Source: an uncultured Muribaculaceae bacterium
Lineage (GTDB): Bacteria; Bacteroidota; Bacteroidia; Bacteroidales; Muribaculaceae
Assembly (NCBI GenBank): GCA_910587425.1
Contig: CAJUKU010000009.1
Coordinates: 1-64,000 of the forward strand
Direction: 5' to 3'
DNA length: 64,000 bases
The translations under genes were made by a program, and so were the position numbers. The first letter of the stretch is position 1, and every line of letters starts with the position of its first letter. The notes beneath the pieces are model-generated. The model ran no database searches. It was not told the origin of the DNA and saw only the letters and a list, made by a program, of their open reading frames with translations. Positions 17,384-25,571 of the stretch are shown piece by piece.

Positions 17384-20008
17384 TCAGCGTCCGGTGAGGA
17401 TTTTCTTGATGTCGTTGAGTTTGTTGAGGGCGTCGACGGGGGTGAGGTTGTTGATGTCGGTGCCGAGGATCTCGTCGCGCACCTGGCTGAGCACCGGGTC
17501 GTCGAGCTGGAAGAAGCTGAGCTGCATTCCGTCGGTGCCGGCTGTGGCGACGTCGTTGAGTGTGCGCTCGATGCGCTCCTTGTTCTCGCGGCGGTTTGAC
17601 TCCTCGAGGCGCTCGAGCACCTTGGAGGCACGCGCGACGATGCTGCGCGGCATTCCGGCGAGCTTGGCGACATGGATGCCGAAGCTGTGCTCGCTGCCTC
17701 CGGGGGCGAGCTTGCGGAGGAATACTATCTTGCCGTTGATCTCCTTGACGGAGACGTTGAAGTTAGCCACGCGGGGGAAGTTGCGCTCCATCTCGTTGAG
17801 CTCATGGTAGTGGGTGGCGAAGAGCGTCTTGGGGTGCATTCCGGCATAGTCGTGGATATGCTCGACGATAGCCCATGCGATGGAGATGCCGTCGTAGGTG
17901 GAGGTGCCGCGCCCGAGCTCGTCGAAGAGTATGAGTGACCGGGGGCTCATGTTGTTGAGGATTGATGCCGCCTCGGTCATCTCGACCATGAATGTGGACT
18001 CTCCGAGCGAGATGTTGTCGCTGGCTCCCACGCGTGTGAATATCTTGTCGACCACGCCTATGCGTGCGCTCTCGGCGGCTACGAAGCATCCTGCCTGAGC
18101 CATGAGGACGTTGAGCGCTGTCTGGCGGAGGAGCGCCGATTTACCCGACATGTTGGGGCCGGTGATCATCATGATCTGGGTGCTTTCGTTGTCGAGGTGC
18201 ACGCTGTTGGTGATGTATGCCTCGCCGGGCGGGAGCTGCCGCTCTATGACAGGGTGGCGCCCCTCTACGATGTCGATCACGAGCGAGTCGTCGACCACCG
18301 GGCGGTTGTAGCGGTTCTCCATCGCCACGCGGGTGAAGGCGGTGAGCACGTCGAGGCGGGCTATCTGCGCGGCGTCGAGCTGAATAGCCTGTATATAGTC
18401 GGCTATCTTGAGCAGGAGCTCGTTGTAGATCCGGGTCTCGATGATGGAGATCTTCTCCTGTGCGGTGAGGATCTTCTCCTCATACTCTTTCAGCTCCTCG
18501 GTGATGTAGCGCTCGGCGTTGACGAGGGTCTGCTTGCGCACCCACTCCGGGGGAACCTTGTGCTTGTGGGTATTGGTGACCTCGATGTAGTAGCCGAACA
18601 CGTTGTTGTAGCCAATCTTGAGGCTCGGTATGCCTGTGGCGGCACTCTCGCGCGCCTGGATCTCCATGAGGTAATCCTTGCCGCTGTAGGCTACGTGGCG
18701 GAGCTCGTCGAGTTCCTTGTCGACACCCTGCTTTATGACCTGCCCGCGGCTGAGTGCTATGGGGGCTTCGTCGATGATGGTGCGCGCTATAGCCTTGCGG
18801 GCATCGTCGCAGGGGTTGAGCTGATCGCCTATGGCACGCACCACCGGCTGGTCGGAGGCGCGGCAGATGCGGCGGATAGGCTCTATGGCTGTCAGCGCGT
18901 TGCGCAGCTGCACAAGCTCGCGGGGATTGACACGCCCAACGCCTACCTTGGAGATCAACCGCTCGAGATCGCCGATCTGTTCGAGCCACTCCTTGATCTC
19001 GGCGCGGCTGTCGGGGTGCTTGAAGAAGTATTCGACCACGTCGAGGCGGCGGTTGATCGCTGCGGGATCCTTAAGGGGGAATATTAGCCAGCGGCGGAGC
19101 AGACGCGCGCCCATGGGGGTGACGGTGCGGTCGATTACGTTGATGAGCGAGCGTCCCTCGGCTCCCATGGTGTCGAGCAGCTCGAGATTGCGCACGGTGA
19201 ACTTGTCGAGGCGCACGTAGGAATCCTCCTCAATGCGCGATATGGCGGAAATGTGCCCGGTGCGGGTGTGCTGGGTGATGTCGAGGTAATGCAGTATGGC
19301 TCCGGCGGCGATTATGGCGGAGTTCATGTTGTGTATGCCGAATCCCTTGAGGCTTCCGGTCTCGAACTGGCGGAGCAGACGGTCGGTGGCGGCATCGAGG
19401 GTGAACACCCAGTCGTCGAGGTCGGAGATGAGGTAGCTCTTCGCCATGGCTTTCTCGAAATCGCGGTGACGGTCGCGCTCCACAAGCACCTCTTTCGGGG
19501 CGAATGAGGTGAGCAGCTTCTCGATATAGTCGGCGGTGCCCTCGGCGGTCAGGAACTCGCCGGTGGAGATGTCGAGAAACGCCACACCCATCGGACTGGC
19601 GCCGAAATGCACGGCAGCCACGAAATTGTTCTCGCGGTGGTCGAGTATGTTGTCGTTTATCGACACGCCGGGGGTGACAAGCTCAGTGATGCCGCGCTTC
19701 ACGAGCTTCTTGGTGAGCTTCGGATCCTCGAGCTGCTCGCAGATAGCCACGCGCTTTCCGGCGCGCACGAGTTTGGGGAGGTAGGTGTCGAGCGCATGGT
19801 GGGGGAATCCGGCAAGCTCAACGTCGGATGCGTAGCCGTTGGCACGCTTGGTGAGAGTGATTCCAAGTATTTCCGATGCCGTGATGGCATCTTCGGAGAA
19901 TGTCTCGTAGAAGTCGCCAACACGGAAAAGCAGCACGGCGTCGGGATGTTTCTGTTTCATCTCGGCATACTGCTTCATGAGCGGTGTCTCAACTACTTTC
20001 TTCGCCAT
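17384..20008 (-). CDS. mutS: DNA mismatch repair protein MutS
   Basis: 874 residues, the normal length for MutS, which recognises mismatches and recruits MutL. The N-terminal mismatch-binding motif with Phe and Glu is visible (RVGDFYETF, about 29-37). The ATPase domain has Walker A GPNMSGKSA near residue 620 and Walker B/signature DELGRGTSTYDG. The C-terminal dimerisation helix-turn-helix is also present. The unusual point is context: mutS lies 33 bp after a sulfatase and 27 bp before the ECF sigma gene of the Sus locus, all in the same direction. Confidence 0.97.
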   Translation of the reverse strand: MAKKVVETPLMKQYAEMKQKHPDAVLLFRVGDFYETFSEDAITASEILGITLTKRANGYASDVELAGFPHHALDTYLPKLVRAGKRVAICEQLEDPKLTKKLVKRGITELVTPGVSINDNILDHRENNFVAAVHFGASPMGVAFLDISTGEFLTAEGTADYIEKLLTSFAPKEVLVERDRHRDFEKAMAKSYLISDLDDWVFTLDAATDRLLRQFETGSLKGFGIHNMNSAIIAAGAILHYLDITQHTRTGHISAISRIEEDSYVRLDKFTVRNLELLDTMGAEGRSLINVIDRTVTPMGARLLRRWLIFPLKDPAAINRRLDVVEYFFKHPDSRAEIKEWLEQIGDLERLISKVGVGRVNPRELVQLRNALTAIEPIRRICRASDQPVVRAIGDQLNPCDDARKAIARTIIDEAPIALSRGQVIKQGVDKELDELRHVAYSGKDYLMEIQARESAATGIPSLKIGYNNVFGYYIEVTNTHKHKVPPEWVRKQTLVNAERYITEELKEYEEKILTAQEKISIIETRIYNELLLKIADYIQAIQLDAAQIARLDVLTAFTRVAMENRYNRPVVDDSLVIDIVEGRHPVIERQLPPGEAYITNSVHLDNESTQIMMITGPNMSGKSALLRQTALNVLMAQAGCFVAAESARIGVVDKIFTRVGASDNISLGESTFMVEMTEAASILNNMSPRSLILFDELGRGTSTYDGISIAWAIVEHIHDYAGMHPKTLFATHYHELNEMERNFPRVANFNVSVKEINGKIVFLRKLAPGGSEHSFGIHVAKLAGMPRSIVARASKVLERLEESNRRENKERIERTLNDVATAGTDGMQLSFFQLDDPVLSQVRDEILGTDINNLTPVDALNKLNDIKKILTGR

Positions 20009-20041
20009 TTGGATATGTGATGGATGGGTGTTATTTCAGAA

Positions 20042-21565
20042 TCAGGGGAGAGTGACGGGAAACAGTGGGGAATCGCGGTGCTCGCTGCGTGCGACGTTGA
20101 CAAGACGCTCCACGATATCGGGGTGCTGTGCGGCTACGTCGTGATCCTCGTGGATGTCGTCGGCGAGGTTATAGAGTTCCGGTTTGCCTTTCTTCACCAC
20201 GAGTTTCCAGTCGCCCTGACGCACGCCGATCTGATTTGTCTCGGCAAACTCCCAGTAGAGATGATCGTGGGCTGGCTGCTTCTCACCGCGCAGCTCGGGG
20301 AGGAATGATATGCCGTCGAAGCCATCACCCCGGAGATCGGGATTTATGTGCCGGGCGAGCGAGTCGCCGGCTATCTCGGCGAAAGTGGGGAGGATATCGT
20401 AGAACGCCAGCTGGTGATCGCTCTCGCGTCCAGGCTCCACGACACCGTTCCAACGGACGATGAACGGCACGCGTATGCCCCCTTCGTGGCATGAGCGCTT
20501 GAGTCCGCGGAGCTTGCCGTCGCGCCCGAAGAACTCCGGGTCGGCGCCGCCCTCCTCATGAGGACCGTTGTCGCTGGTGAAGACCAGAATGGTATTGTCG
20601 GCAAGCCCCTTGCGGTCGAGAAGCTCCATGATCTCGCCGACATAGGCGTCGAGGCGCGTGATCATGGCGGCAAACTGCGCGTGGGTATTGACGGTGGCGT
20701 TGTAGCGCGAGCCCTCCTGTCCGCCCCATGTGCGGTCGGTGAAGAATTTGCGCTTGTAGCCGTTGAGCAGCGAGTCGCGCGGCTGCACAAGCTCGGCATG
20801 AGGGAGGGTGTAGGTGAGCAGCCCGAAGAAAGGCTTGTCAGCGGTCTGCTTGTCGAGCCAATCCATAGCCTCGCGGTGGATCATATCGGCGGAGTATTGC
20901 GGACGCTTCAGATAGTCGTCGCCGTACATGGGATACTTTATGTTCTCCTCCATGACCACACGCACGGTGGCGGTGTCGCCAGCCGAGCGGCTGTAGCGGT
21001 TGAGGAAGTTGGGGTAGTAGAGATGAGCCTGGAACTGGCAGAGATAGCCGTAGAACTCATCGACCCCACGCTTGTCGGGCGTGGAGGGGGATCCTTCGTA
21101 GCCGCCAGCCCATTTGCCGAACATACCGGTGGTGTAGCCGTTCTCCTTCATTATCTCCGGAAGGATCTTATGGGCGGGATCGTAGGGGTGCTGCCCCACG
21201 ACGGCGAAATCGATGTTGTCGCCGTACATCACCGTGTCTTTGGGTGACCAGTACTCACGGTTGCCACGCACCTCGGTGTGTCCGGAGTGCTGCCCTGTCA
21301 TAAGCGTGGCGCGCGAGGGTGCGCTGACCGGACTTCCGGCGTATGCCTGTGTGAATCGCACCCCCTGGCGTGCGAGCGAGTCGATGCAGGGTGTGCTGAT
21401 GTAGGGCTGCCCGTAGCATCCGAGGTCGCCGTAACCCATATCGTCGCACATGATGTAGATGATGTTGGGTTTCTGCGCCGGAGCTTTCTGTGCCGCCGAC
21501 ACACCCGCCGCTGCCGCAGCTATAGCGGCGACTGATGCGACGGTGTGGTTGAGAGTGGTATTCAT
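20042..21565 (-). CDS. Serine-type sulfatase, arylsulfatase A-like (S1 family)
   Basis: A 507-residue exported sulfatase. Visible features are a signal peptide, the metal motif IMCDDMGYGDLGC (about 38-50), and the active-site signature SAPSR at 81-85 with Ser81 as the formylglycine precursor. Further family motifs are GKWAGGYEG and TSDNGPHEEGG. It is distinct from the other sulfatase in this window, so the two may act on different sulfate positions. It lies upstream of mutS and the sigma/Sus genes with small gaps, possibly in one long transcript. Confidence 0.92.
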   Translation of the reverse strand: MNTTLNHTVASVAAIAAAAAGVSAAQKAPAQKPNIIYIMCDDMGYGDLGCYGQPYISTPCIDSLARQGVRFTQAYAGSPVSAPSRATLMTGQHSGHTEVRGNREYWSPKDTVMYGDNIDFAVVGQHPYDPAHKILPEIMKENGYTTGMFGKWAGGYEGSPSTPDKRGVDEFYGYLCQFQAHLYYPNFLNRYSRSAGDTATVRVVMEENIKYPMYGDDYLKRPQYSADMIHREAMDWLDKQTADKPFFGLLTYTLPHAELVQPRDSLLNGYKRKFFTDRTWGGQEGSRYNATVNTHAQFAAMITRLDAYVGEIMELLDRKGLADNTILVFTSDNGPHEEGGADPEFFGRDGKLRGLKRSCHEGGIRVPFIVRWNGVVEPGRESDHQLAFYDILPTFAEIAGDSLARHINPDLRGDGFDGISFLPELRGEKQPAHDHLYWEFAETNQIGVRQGDWKLVVKKGKPELYNLADDIHEDHDVAAQHPDIVERLVNVARSEHRDSPLFPVTLP

Positions 21566-21610
21566 GGTCTGGTAAAAGCGTGGTTACGAGTTGTGGTTAT
21601 CGGAAAGCGT

Positions 21611-23104
21611 TCAGCGTACGGACCATTCCCATCCGTCCTTTGTGTCCTTGACATCGAAGCCGATCTCATTCATGCGGTCACGGATGCGGTCGCTCGTAGC
21701 CCAGTCCTTGGCGGCTTTGGCGTCGGCGCGCATCTGCAGGAGCAGATCGATAGCCTCCTCGTAGGGCTTCATAGCCGAAGCGTTGCCCTCCTGCGAAGCG
21801 GCACCTTCGGGGCGTATGCCGAGAATGTCGACAAGATATGTCTGGAACAGCTGCTTAAGCGCATCAACCGTAGCCTGCGATGCCCGGAGCTTGCCGTCGT
21901 TGATGCGGTTGATTATGCCGCAAGCCTCGAAGAGCTCGGCGATCACGCGGGGGGTGTTGAGATCGTCGTCCATAGCCTCGCGGCAGCGTGCGGCGATTGC
22001 CGCCACATCGATAGGCTCGGAGTCGGCTGCGGATGCCTTGAGCTGCTGCAGGCGACGGTAGCCCTCGAGCATACGCTTCAGCGCCTTCTCGGACGCCTGC
22101 AGCGCCTCGTTGCTGAAGTCGACCGTACCGCGGTAGTGAGCCTGAAGGATGAAGAAGCGCACGGTCATCGGCGAGTATGCCTGCTCCAGGAGCGGGTGGC
22201 TGCCGGCGAAGAACTCATCGAGCGTGATGAAGTTGCCGAGCGACTTGCCCATTTTCTGACCGTTGATGGTGATCATATTGTTGTGCATCCAGTAGTGCAC
22301 GGCGTCGCATCCGTTGTGGGCTACAGACTGTGCTATCTCGCACTCATGGTGAGGGAACTTGAGATCCATGCCGCCGCCATGTATGTCGAACTTGTCGCCG
22401 AGGTATTTCTCACTCATCACACTGCACTCGAGGTGCCATCCGGGGAAACCCTCGCTCCAGGGCGACGGCCAGTGCATGATGTGCTCGGGAGCGGCTTTCT
22501 TCCAGAGCGCGAAGTCGGCGGGATTGCGCTTCTCGCTCTGTCCGTCGAGCTCGCGGGTTGTGGCGAGCAGTTCCTCGATATTGCGTCCGGAGAGCTTGCC
22601 GTAATCGTGGTCGCGGTTGTAGCCCGGCACGTCGAAGTAAACCGAACCCTCGCTCTCGTAAGCGTAGCCGGCGTCGAGTATACGCTTGATGTACTCGATC
22701 TGCTCTATGATATGACCCGACGCGTGCGGCTCGATGGAGGGGGGGAGCACGTTGAGCTGGTCCATAGCCTGATGATAGCGGTTGAGGTAGAACTGCACCA
22801 CCTCCATCGGCTCAAGCTGCTCGAGGCGCGCCTTCTTTGCGATCTTGTCCTCACCGGAGTCGGCATCGTGCTCAAGGTGACCCACATCGGTGATGTTGCG
22901 GACATAGCGCACCTTGAATCCGAGATGACGCAGGTAGCGGAAGAGGATGTCGAACGTGATTGCCGGGCGTGCGTGCCCGAGGTGGGCGTCGCCATAAACC
23001 GTGGGACCGCACACGTACATGCCGACACGGTCGGGGTGCATGGGTACGAACGGTTCCTTGCGGCGGCTCAGCGAGTTGTATATGGTAAGGTTGTTTTCAA
23101 TCAT
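21611..23104 (-). CDS. cysS: Cysteinyl-tRNA synthetase
   Basis: 497 residues from ATG 23104, charging tRNA-Cys. Class I signatures are present: the HIGH-type motif HLGH in CGPTVYGDAHLGHARP, where the Cys is a zinc ligand, and the KMSKS-type motif KMGKS. The WHLECSVM and HGGGMDLKFPHHECE blocks supply the remaining zinc ligands. The frame stays open upstream to 23203, but family members begin close to IENNLTIYNSLSR, and a terminator for the upstream gene lies at 23153-23181, so the downstream ATG is preferred. Confidence 0.96.
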   Translation of the reverse strand: MIENNLTIYNSLSRRKEPFVPMHPDRVGMYVCGPTVYGDAHLGHARPAITFDILFRYLRHLGFKVRYVRNITDVGHLEHDADSGEDKIAKKARLEQLEPMEVVQFYLNRYHQAMDQLNVLPPSIEPHASGHIIEQIEYIKRILDAGYAYESEGSVYFDVPGYNRDHDYGKLSGRNIEELLATTRELDGQSEKRNPADFALWKKAAPEHIMHWPSPWSEGFPGWHLECSVMSEKYLGDKFDIHGGGMDLKFPHHECEIAQSVAHNGCDAVHYWMHNNMITINGQKMGKSLGNFITLDEFFAGSHPLLEQAYSPMTVRFFILQAHYRGTVDFSNEALQASEKALKRMLEGYRRLQQLKASAADSEPIDVAAIAARCREAMDDDLNTPRVIAELFEACGIINRINDGKLRASQATVDALKQLFQTYLVDILGIRPEGAASQEGNASAMKPYEEAIDLLLQMRADAKAAKDWATSDRIRDRMNEIGFDVKDTKDGWEWSVR

Positions 23105-23152
23105 AGCTGATCGTGTTGTGGTGTGATGGATATATACTGGTGCAGTAAGCGG

Positions 23153-23181
23153 AAAAGCCCGGAGCACAAGGGTGCCCGGGC
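23153..23181 (-). terminator. Intrinsic terminator between DUF3467 gene and cysS
   Basis: Minus-strand GCCCGG...CCGGGC stem followed by TTTT, placed 19 nt after the stop of the DUF3467 gene. Confidence 0.65.
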
Positions 23182-23199
23182 GTTTCGCTGCTATGGGAT

Positions 23200-23532
23200 T
23201 CAAGCCATTCCGCCGGCTACAAAGGGGTTCGGTATTCCTCCTTCGTTGCCCTGGGATGGGTCGTGTCGTTTCGGTACCGGCATATTGATCTCTCCATATT
23301 CGGCTTCATATTTGCGGATATTGTCGCCGAGAGCGAAGAGCAGCTGCTTAGCCTGAGCCGGGTTCATCACTATGCGCGACTGGACGCGTGCCTGTGGCAT
23401 GTTGGGCGCGACGGCGATGAAGTCGAGATAAACCTCTGTGGGTCCATGGCTGATGACGGCGAAGTTGGCATACTTTCCGCCAGCCACTTCGGGCGAGATC
23501 TCAATATTGAGTTCCTGCGGTTTCTTTTCCAT
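23200..23532 (-). CDS. DUF3467 family protein
   Basis: 110 residues, with the family pattern ISPEVAGGKYANFAVISH, then VYLDFIAVAP and SRIVMNPAQAKQLLFALGDNI. Members are small soluble proteins of unknown role found widely in Bacteroidetes. The gene follows a NigD-like lipoprotein gene by 19 bp and ends at a terminator, so these two (and possibly the ATPase gene before them) form an operon. No function is assigned. Confidence 0.85.
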   Translation of the reverse strand: MEKKPQELNIEISPEVAGGKYANFAVISHGPTEVYLDFIAVAPNMPQARVQSRIVMNPAQAKQLLFALGDNIRKYEAEYGEINMPVPKRHDPSQGNEGGIPNPFVAGGMA

Positions 23533-23551
23533 TAGGATCAGACGGTGTTAA

Positions 23552-24229
23552 TCAGTTTTTACGGAATGTGACAGCTCCTTCGATACCGCTGTTGGAGTTA
23601 GTGGTGTTGACGGTTATGCTGCGGCAGGTAGCGAGGTTCCACACGGACTCGATGTTGAAGGTAACGTAGTATGCTGCGTTGGCGATGTTGTTGTTCACCT
23701 CGCTGTTCTTGTAGACGAGGTAGAGCTGCACGTCGGCATTGTCGAGCGTGTTGCGGTCAGCGATGAGCTCGAAGGTGATGTTGGTCGATGTGCTCGGCAC
23801 GAGGCACTGCATATTGAGCCATGTTCCGGAGCGGAAGAGGGTCTGGATGTAGAGTGCCGGGGTGGATGTGAAGTCGGTGGGTACTTCGCCGGGCTGCACA
23901 GTCACGGTGGGCACCTTCACAGCCTGGTGGAGCGTCACTACAGTGCCGTTTGTGATGCTGGTTGTGGTGGCGGGAACGGAGAAGATGATGAGCAGACGGT
24001 CGCCGGGCTTGAGGTCGCCTCCCGACACCTGGGTGTTGGAGTAGATGGTGACAGGCTGTGCGTCGTTCATCTCCTGGTATGTGAATGATGCACGTCCGTC
24101 GGTATTGCCGAGGAAGGTGACGATGTTTGAATATTGCATGTCCTGATTGTCGTCAGAGCTGTTGCATGCGGAGAATGTAAGGAATGTGAGTGCGATGAAA
24201 AGTGCACTGAGGAGTTTCTGAATTTTCAT
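23552..24229 (-). CDS. Putative NigD-like lipoprotein
   Basis: 225 residues. The N-terminal signal ends in a lipobox-like FSAC near residue 19-22, so the protein is probably lipid-anchored in the envelope. The rest is Thr/Ser/Val-rich beta structure. The segment GDLKPGDRLLIIFSV resembles the GDR motif of NigD-like proteins of Bacteroidales, which is the basis for the tentative family call. No catalytic residues stand out. It lies 46 bp after the LolD-type ATPase gene. Confidence 0.6.
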   Translation of the reverse strand: MKIQKLLSALFIALTFLTFSACNSSDDNQDMQYSNIVTFLGNTDGRASFTYQEMNDAQPVTIYSNTQVSGGDLKPGDRLLIIFSVPATTTSITNGTVVTLHQAVKVPTVTVQPGEVPTDFTSTPALYIQTLFRSGTWLNMQCLVPSTSTNITFELIADRNTLDNADVQLYLVYKNSEVNNNIANAAYYVTFNIESVWNLATCRSITVNTTNSNSGIEGAVTFRKN

Positions 24230-24275
24230 GTTTCTCTTACTGTTTTTTTGTGGTTTGATTTCAAGTTTTTATTGA

Positions 24276-24965
24276 TCAGGAGAGATTTGTACGGTCGTCC
24301 GTACGTGATGTTATTCCTGTTATTATGCCGTCGGTCATGGTGATGCGGCGGTCGGTGTCGGCGGCGAGGTTGTCGTCGTGGGTGACGATGACAAATGTCT
24401 GCCCCATGTCGCGACGGAGGTCGAAGAAGAGACGGTGGAGCTCCGCGCGGTTGCGTGAGTCGAGACTGCCGGACGGTTCGTCGGCGAGAATGACCTTTGG
24501 GCGGCAGACGAGTGCGCGTGCCACTGCCGTGCGCTGGCGTTCGCCTCCCGAGAGTTCCGCCGGGCGATGGTCGGCGCGCGGTGTCAGCCCCATGTACTCT
24601 ATCAGGCTGCGCGCGCGGCTGAAAGCCTCGCTGCGGCTCTCGCCTCCGATGAGCGCCGGCAATGCGACATTCTCGAGCAGGGAGAATTCGGGCAGAAGGC
24701 GGTGGAACTGGAACACGAAGCCGACGGTGCGGTTGCGGAACCGCGCGAGTCGCGACGGGGAGAGCGCGAGCGGATCCTCGCCGTCGAAACGGAGAGTGCC
24801 CGAGTCGGGGCGGTCAAGCGTGCCGAGAATCTGAAGAAGCGTGGTCTTGCCGGCACCGCTGGGTCCGACAATGGCAACAATCTCGCCGCGGTCGACGGTG
24901 AGGTCAATCCCTTTGAGCACCTGCAGATGCTCGAAGCTCTTGGTGATGTTGCGCGCCTCTATCAT
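24276..24965 (-). CDS. ABC transporter ATP-binding protein, LolD/MacB type
   Basis: 229 residues, a single nucleotide-binding domain. Walker A is GPSGAGKTT (about 34-42), the signature is LSGGERQR (about 138-145) and Walker B is VILADEPSG, followed by VTHDDN. The closest type is the LolD/MacB/FtsE group, whose members power lipoprotein release or substrate extrusion together with a separate permease. No permease gene is adjacent here, so the partner must be elsewhere. A TAACTTTG box at 25003-25010 provides its promoter. Confidence 0.88.
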   Translation of the reverse strand: MIEARNITKSFEHLQVLKGIDLTVDRGEIVAIVGPSGAGKTTLLQILGTLDRPDSGTLRFDGEDPLALSPSRLARFRNRTVGFVFQFHRLLPEFSLLENVALPALIGGESRSEAFSRARSLIEYMGLTPRADHRPAELSGGERQRTAVARALVCRPKVILADEPSGSLDSRNRAELHRLFFDLRRDMGQTFVIVTHDDNLAADTDRRITMTDGIITGITSRTDDRTNLS

Positions 24966-25002
24966 TGCATGTTCCGCCGCGTCAGGATGGCGCAGCGGAG
25001 TG

Positions 25003-25010
25003 CAAAGTTA
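25003..25010 (-). promoter_or_regulatory. -7 promoter box of LolD-type ATPase gene
   Basis: TAACTTTG on the minus strand, 37 bp before the ATG. Confidence 0.55.
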
Positions 25011-25086
25011 CGAAATATCCGCGGCTAAGTCAATGCCGCGACAGCCTATTCAATGTATTTAACAAAAGCGCGGGGCAAGTGAGGGT

Positions 25087-25113
25087 GAATAGGGCAAATA
25101 GGGCGGATAGGGC
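25087..25113. repeat. 9-bp G-rich tandem repeat, three copies
   Basis: Three tandem units: GAATAGGGC, AAATAGGGC, GGATAGGGC. The same unit occurs four times at 54098-54133. Both arrays lie within about 100 bp beyond the stop codon of a minus-strand gene. Function unknown. Confidence 0.7.
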
Positions 25114-25174
25114 TAATAACCGGGTGGGGAAGCCGGAGTGAAAGGCTCCGAACGCGAATTACCGGATCAATGCC

Positions 25175-25477
25175 TTATCCATATATCAGGTGCTTGGTCT
25201 CCTCTAATTCCTCTTTGAAATATGGATTGCGAACCGCCGTCTCATCAACCAGATCCACATCACGCCCGAACAGAGCCTTAAGCGCATGGTAGAGATCAAA
25301 ATAGTTGTCGGCGTAGTTGTTATGGTCAATCTCCGAGTTGAAATCCACAAGGATATCCACGTCGCTCTCGTCATTGAACCCGGGGGTCAGGATAGATCCG
25401 AAGGCATACAGTTTGCTCACCTTATACTTTTTGCATAGGGCGAAGATCTTCTGTATGTTGTCATTTATAAGATGCAT
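25175..25477 (-). CDS. MNT-type nucleotidyltransferase domain protein
   Basis: About 100 residues, a minimal nucleotidyltransferase of the MNT type. The polymerase-beta-like signature runs FGSILTPGF and then DVDILVDF, giving the GS...DxD metal-binding set, and a later Asp in DVDLVD completes it. In MntA/HepT toxin-antitoxin pairs such a protein AMPylates and neutralises the HepT RNase, but no HepT gene is present on either side. I set the start at ATG 25477 because the promoter box TATCTTTG (25504-25511) lies inside the longer frame reaching 25525. Confidence 0.8.
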   Translation of the reverse strand: MHLINDNIQKIFALCKKYKVSKLYAFGSILTPGFNDESDVDILVDFNSEIDHNNYADNYFDLYHALKALFGRDVDLVDETAVRNPYFKEELEETKHLIYG

Positions 25478-25503
25478 ATCCAGGCGTATCGGATTATCTG
25501 ATG

Positions 25504-25511
25504 CAAAGATA
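25504..25511 (-). promoter_or_regulatory. -7 promoter box of MNT gene
   Basis: TATCTTTG on the minus strand, 26 bp before ATG 25477. It decides the start codon of the nucleotidyltransferase gene. Confidence 0.5.
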
Positions 25512-25571
25512 CTGTTTTCAGACAACTAATGAAAATTATCGCTCACATTAAGCCTTAAACAGTGAGGGGGA

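Noticed and set aside
18197..19087. About 296-codon plus-strand frame opposite mutS
   Set aside because: Antisense shadow with no promoter or family features.
21545..23110. About 520-codon plus-strand frame opposite cysS
   Set aside because: Antisense shadow; cysS motifs are complete on the minus strand.
25013..25174. Small gene between the ATPase and nucleotidyltransferase genes
   Set aside because: No frame with credible start and composition; it contains the 9-bp repeat array.
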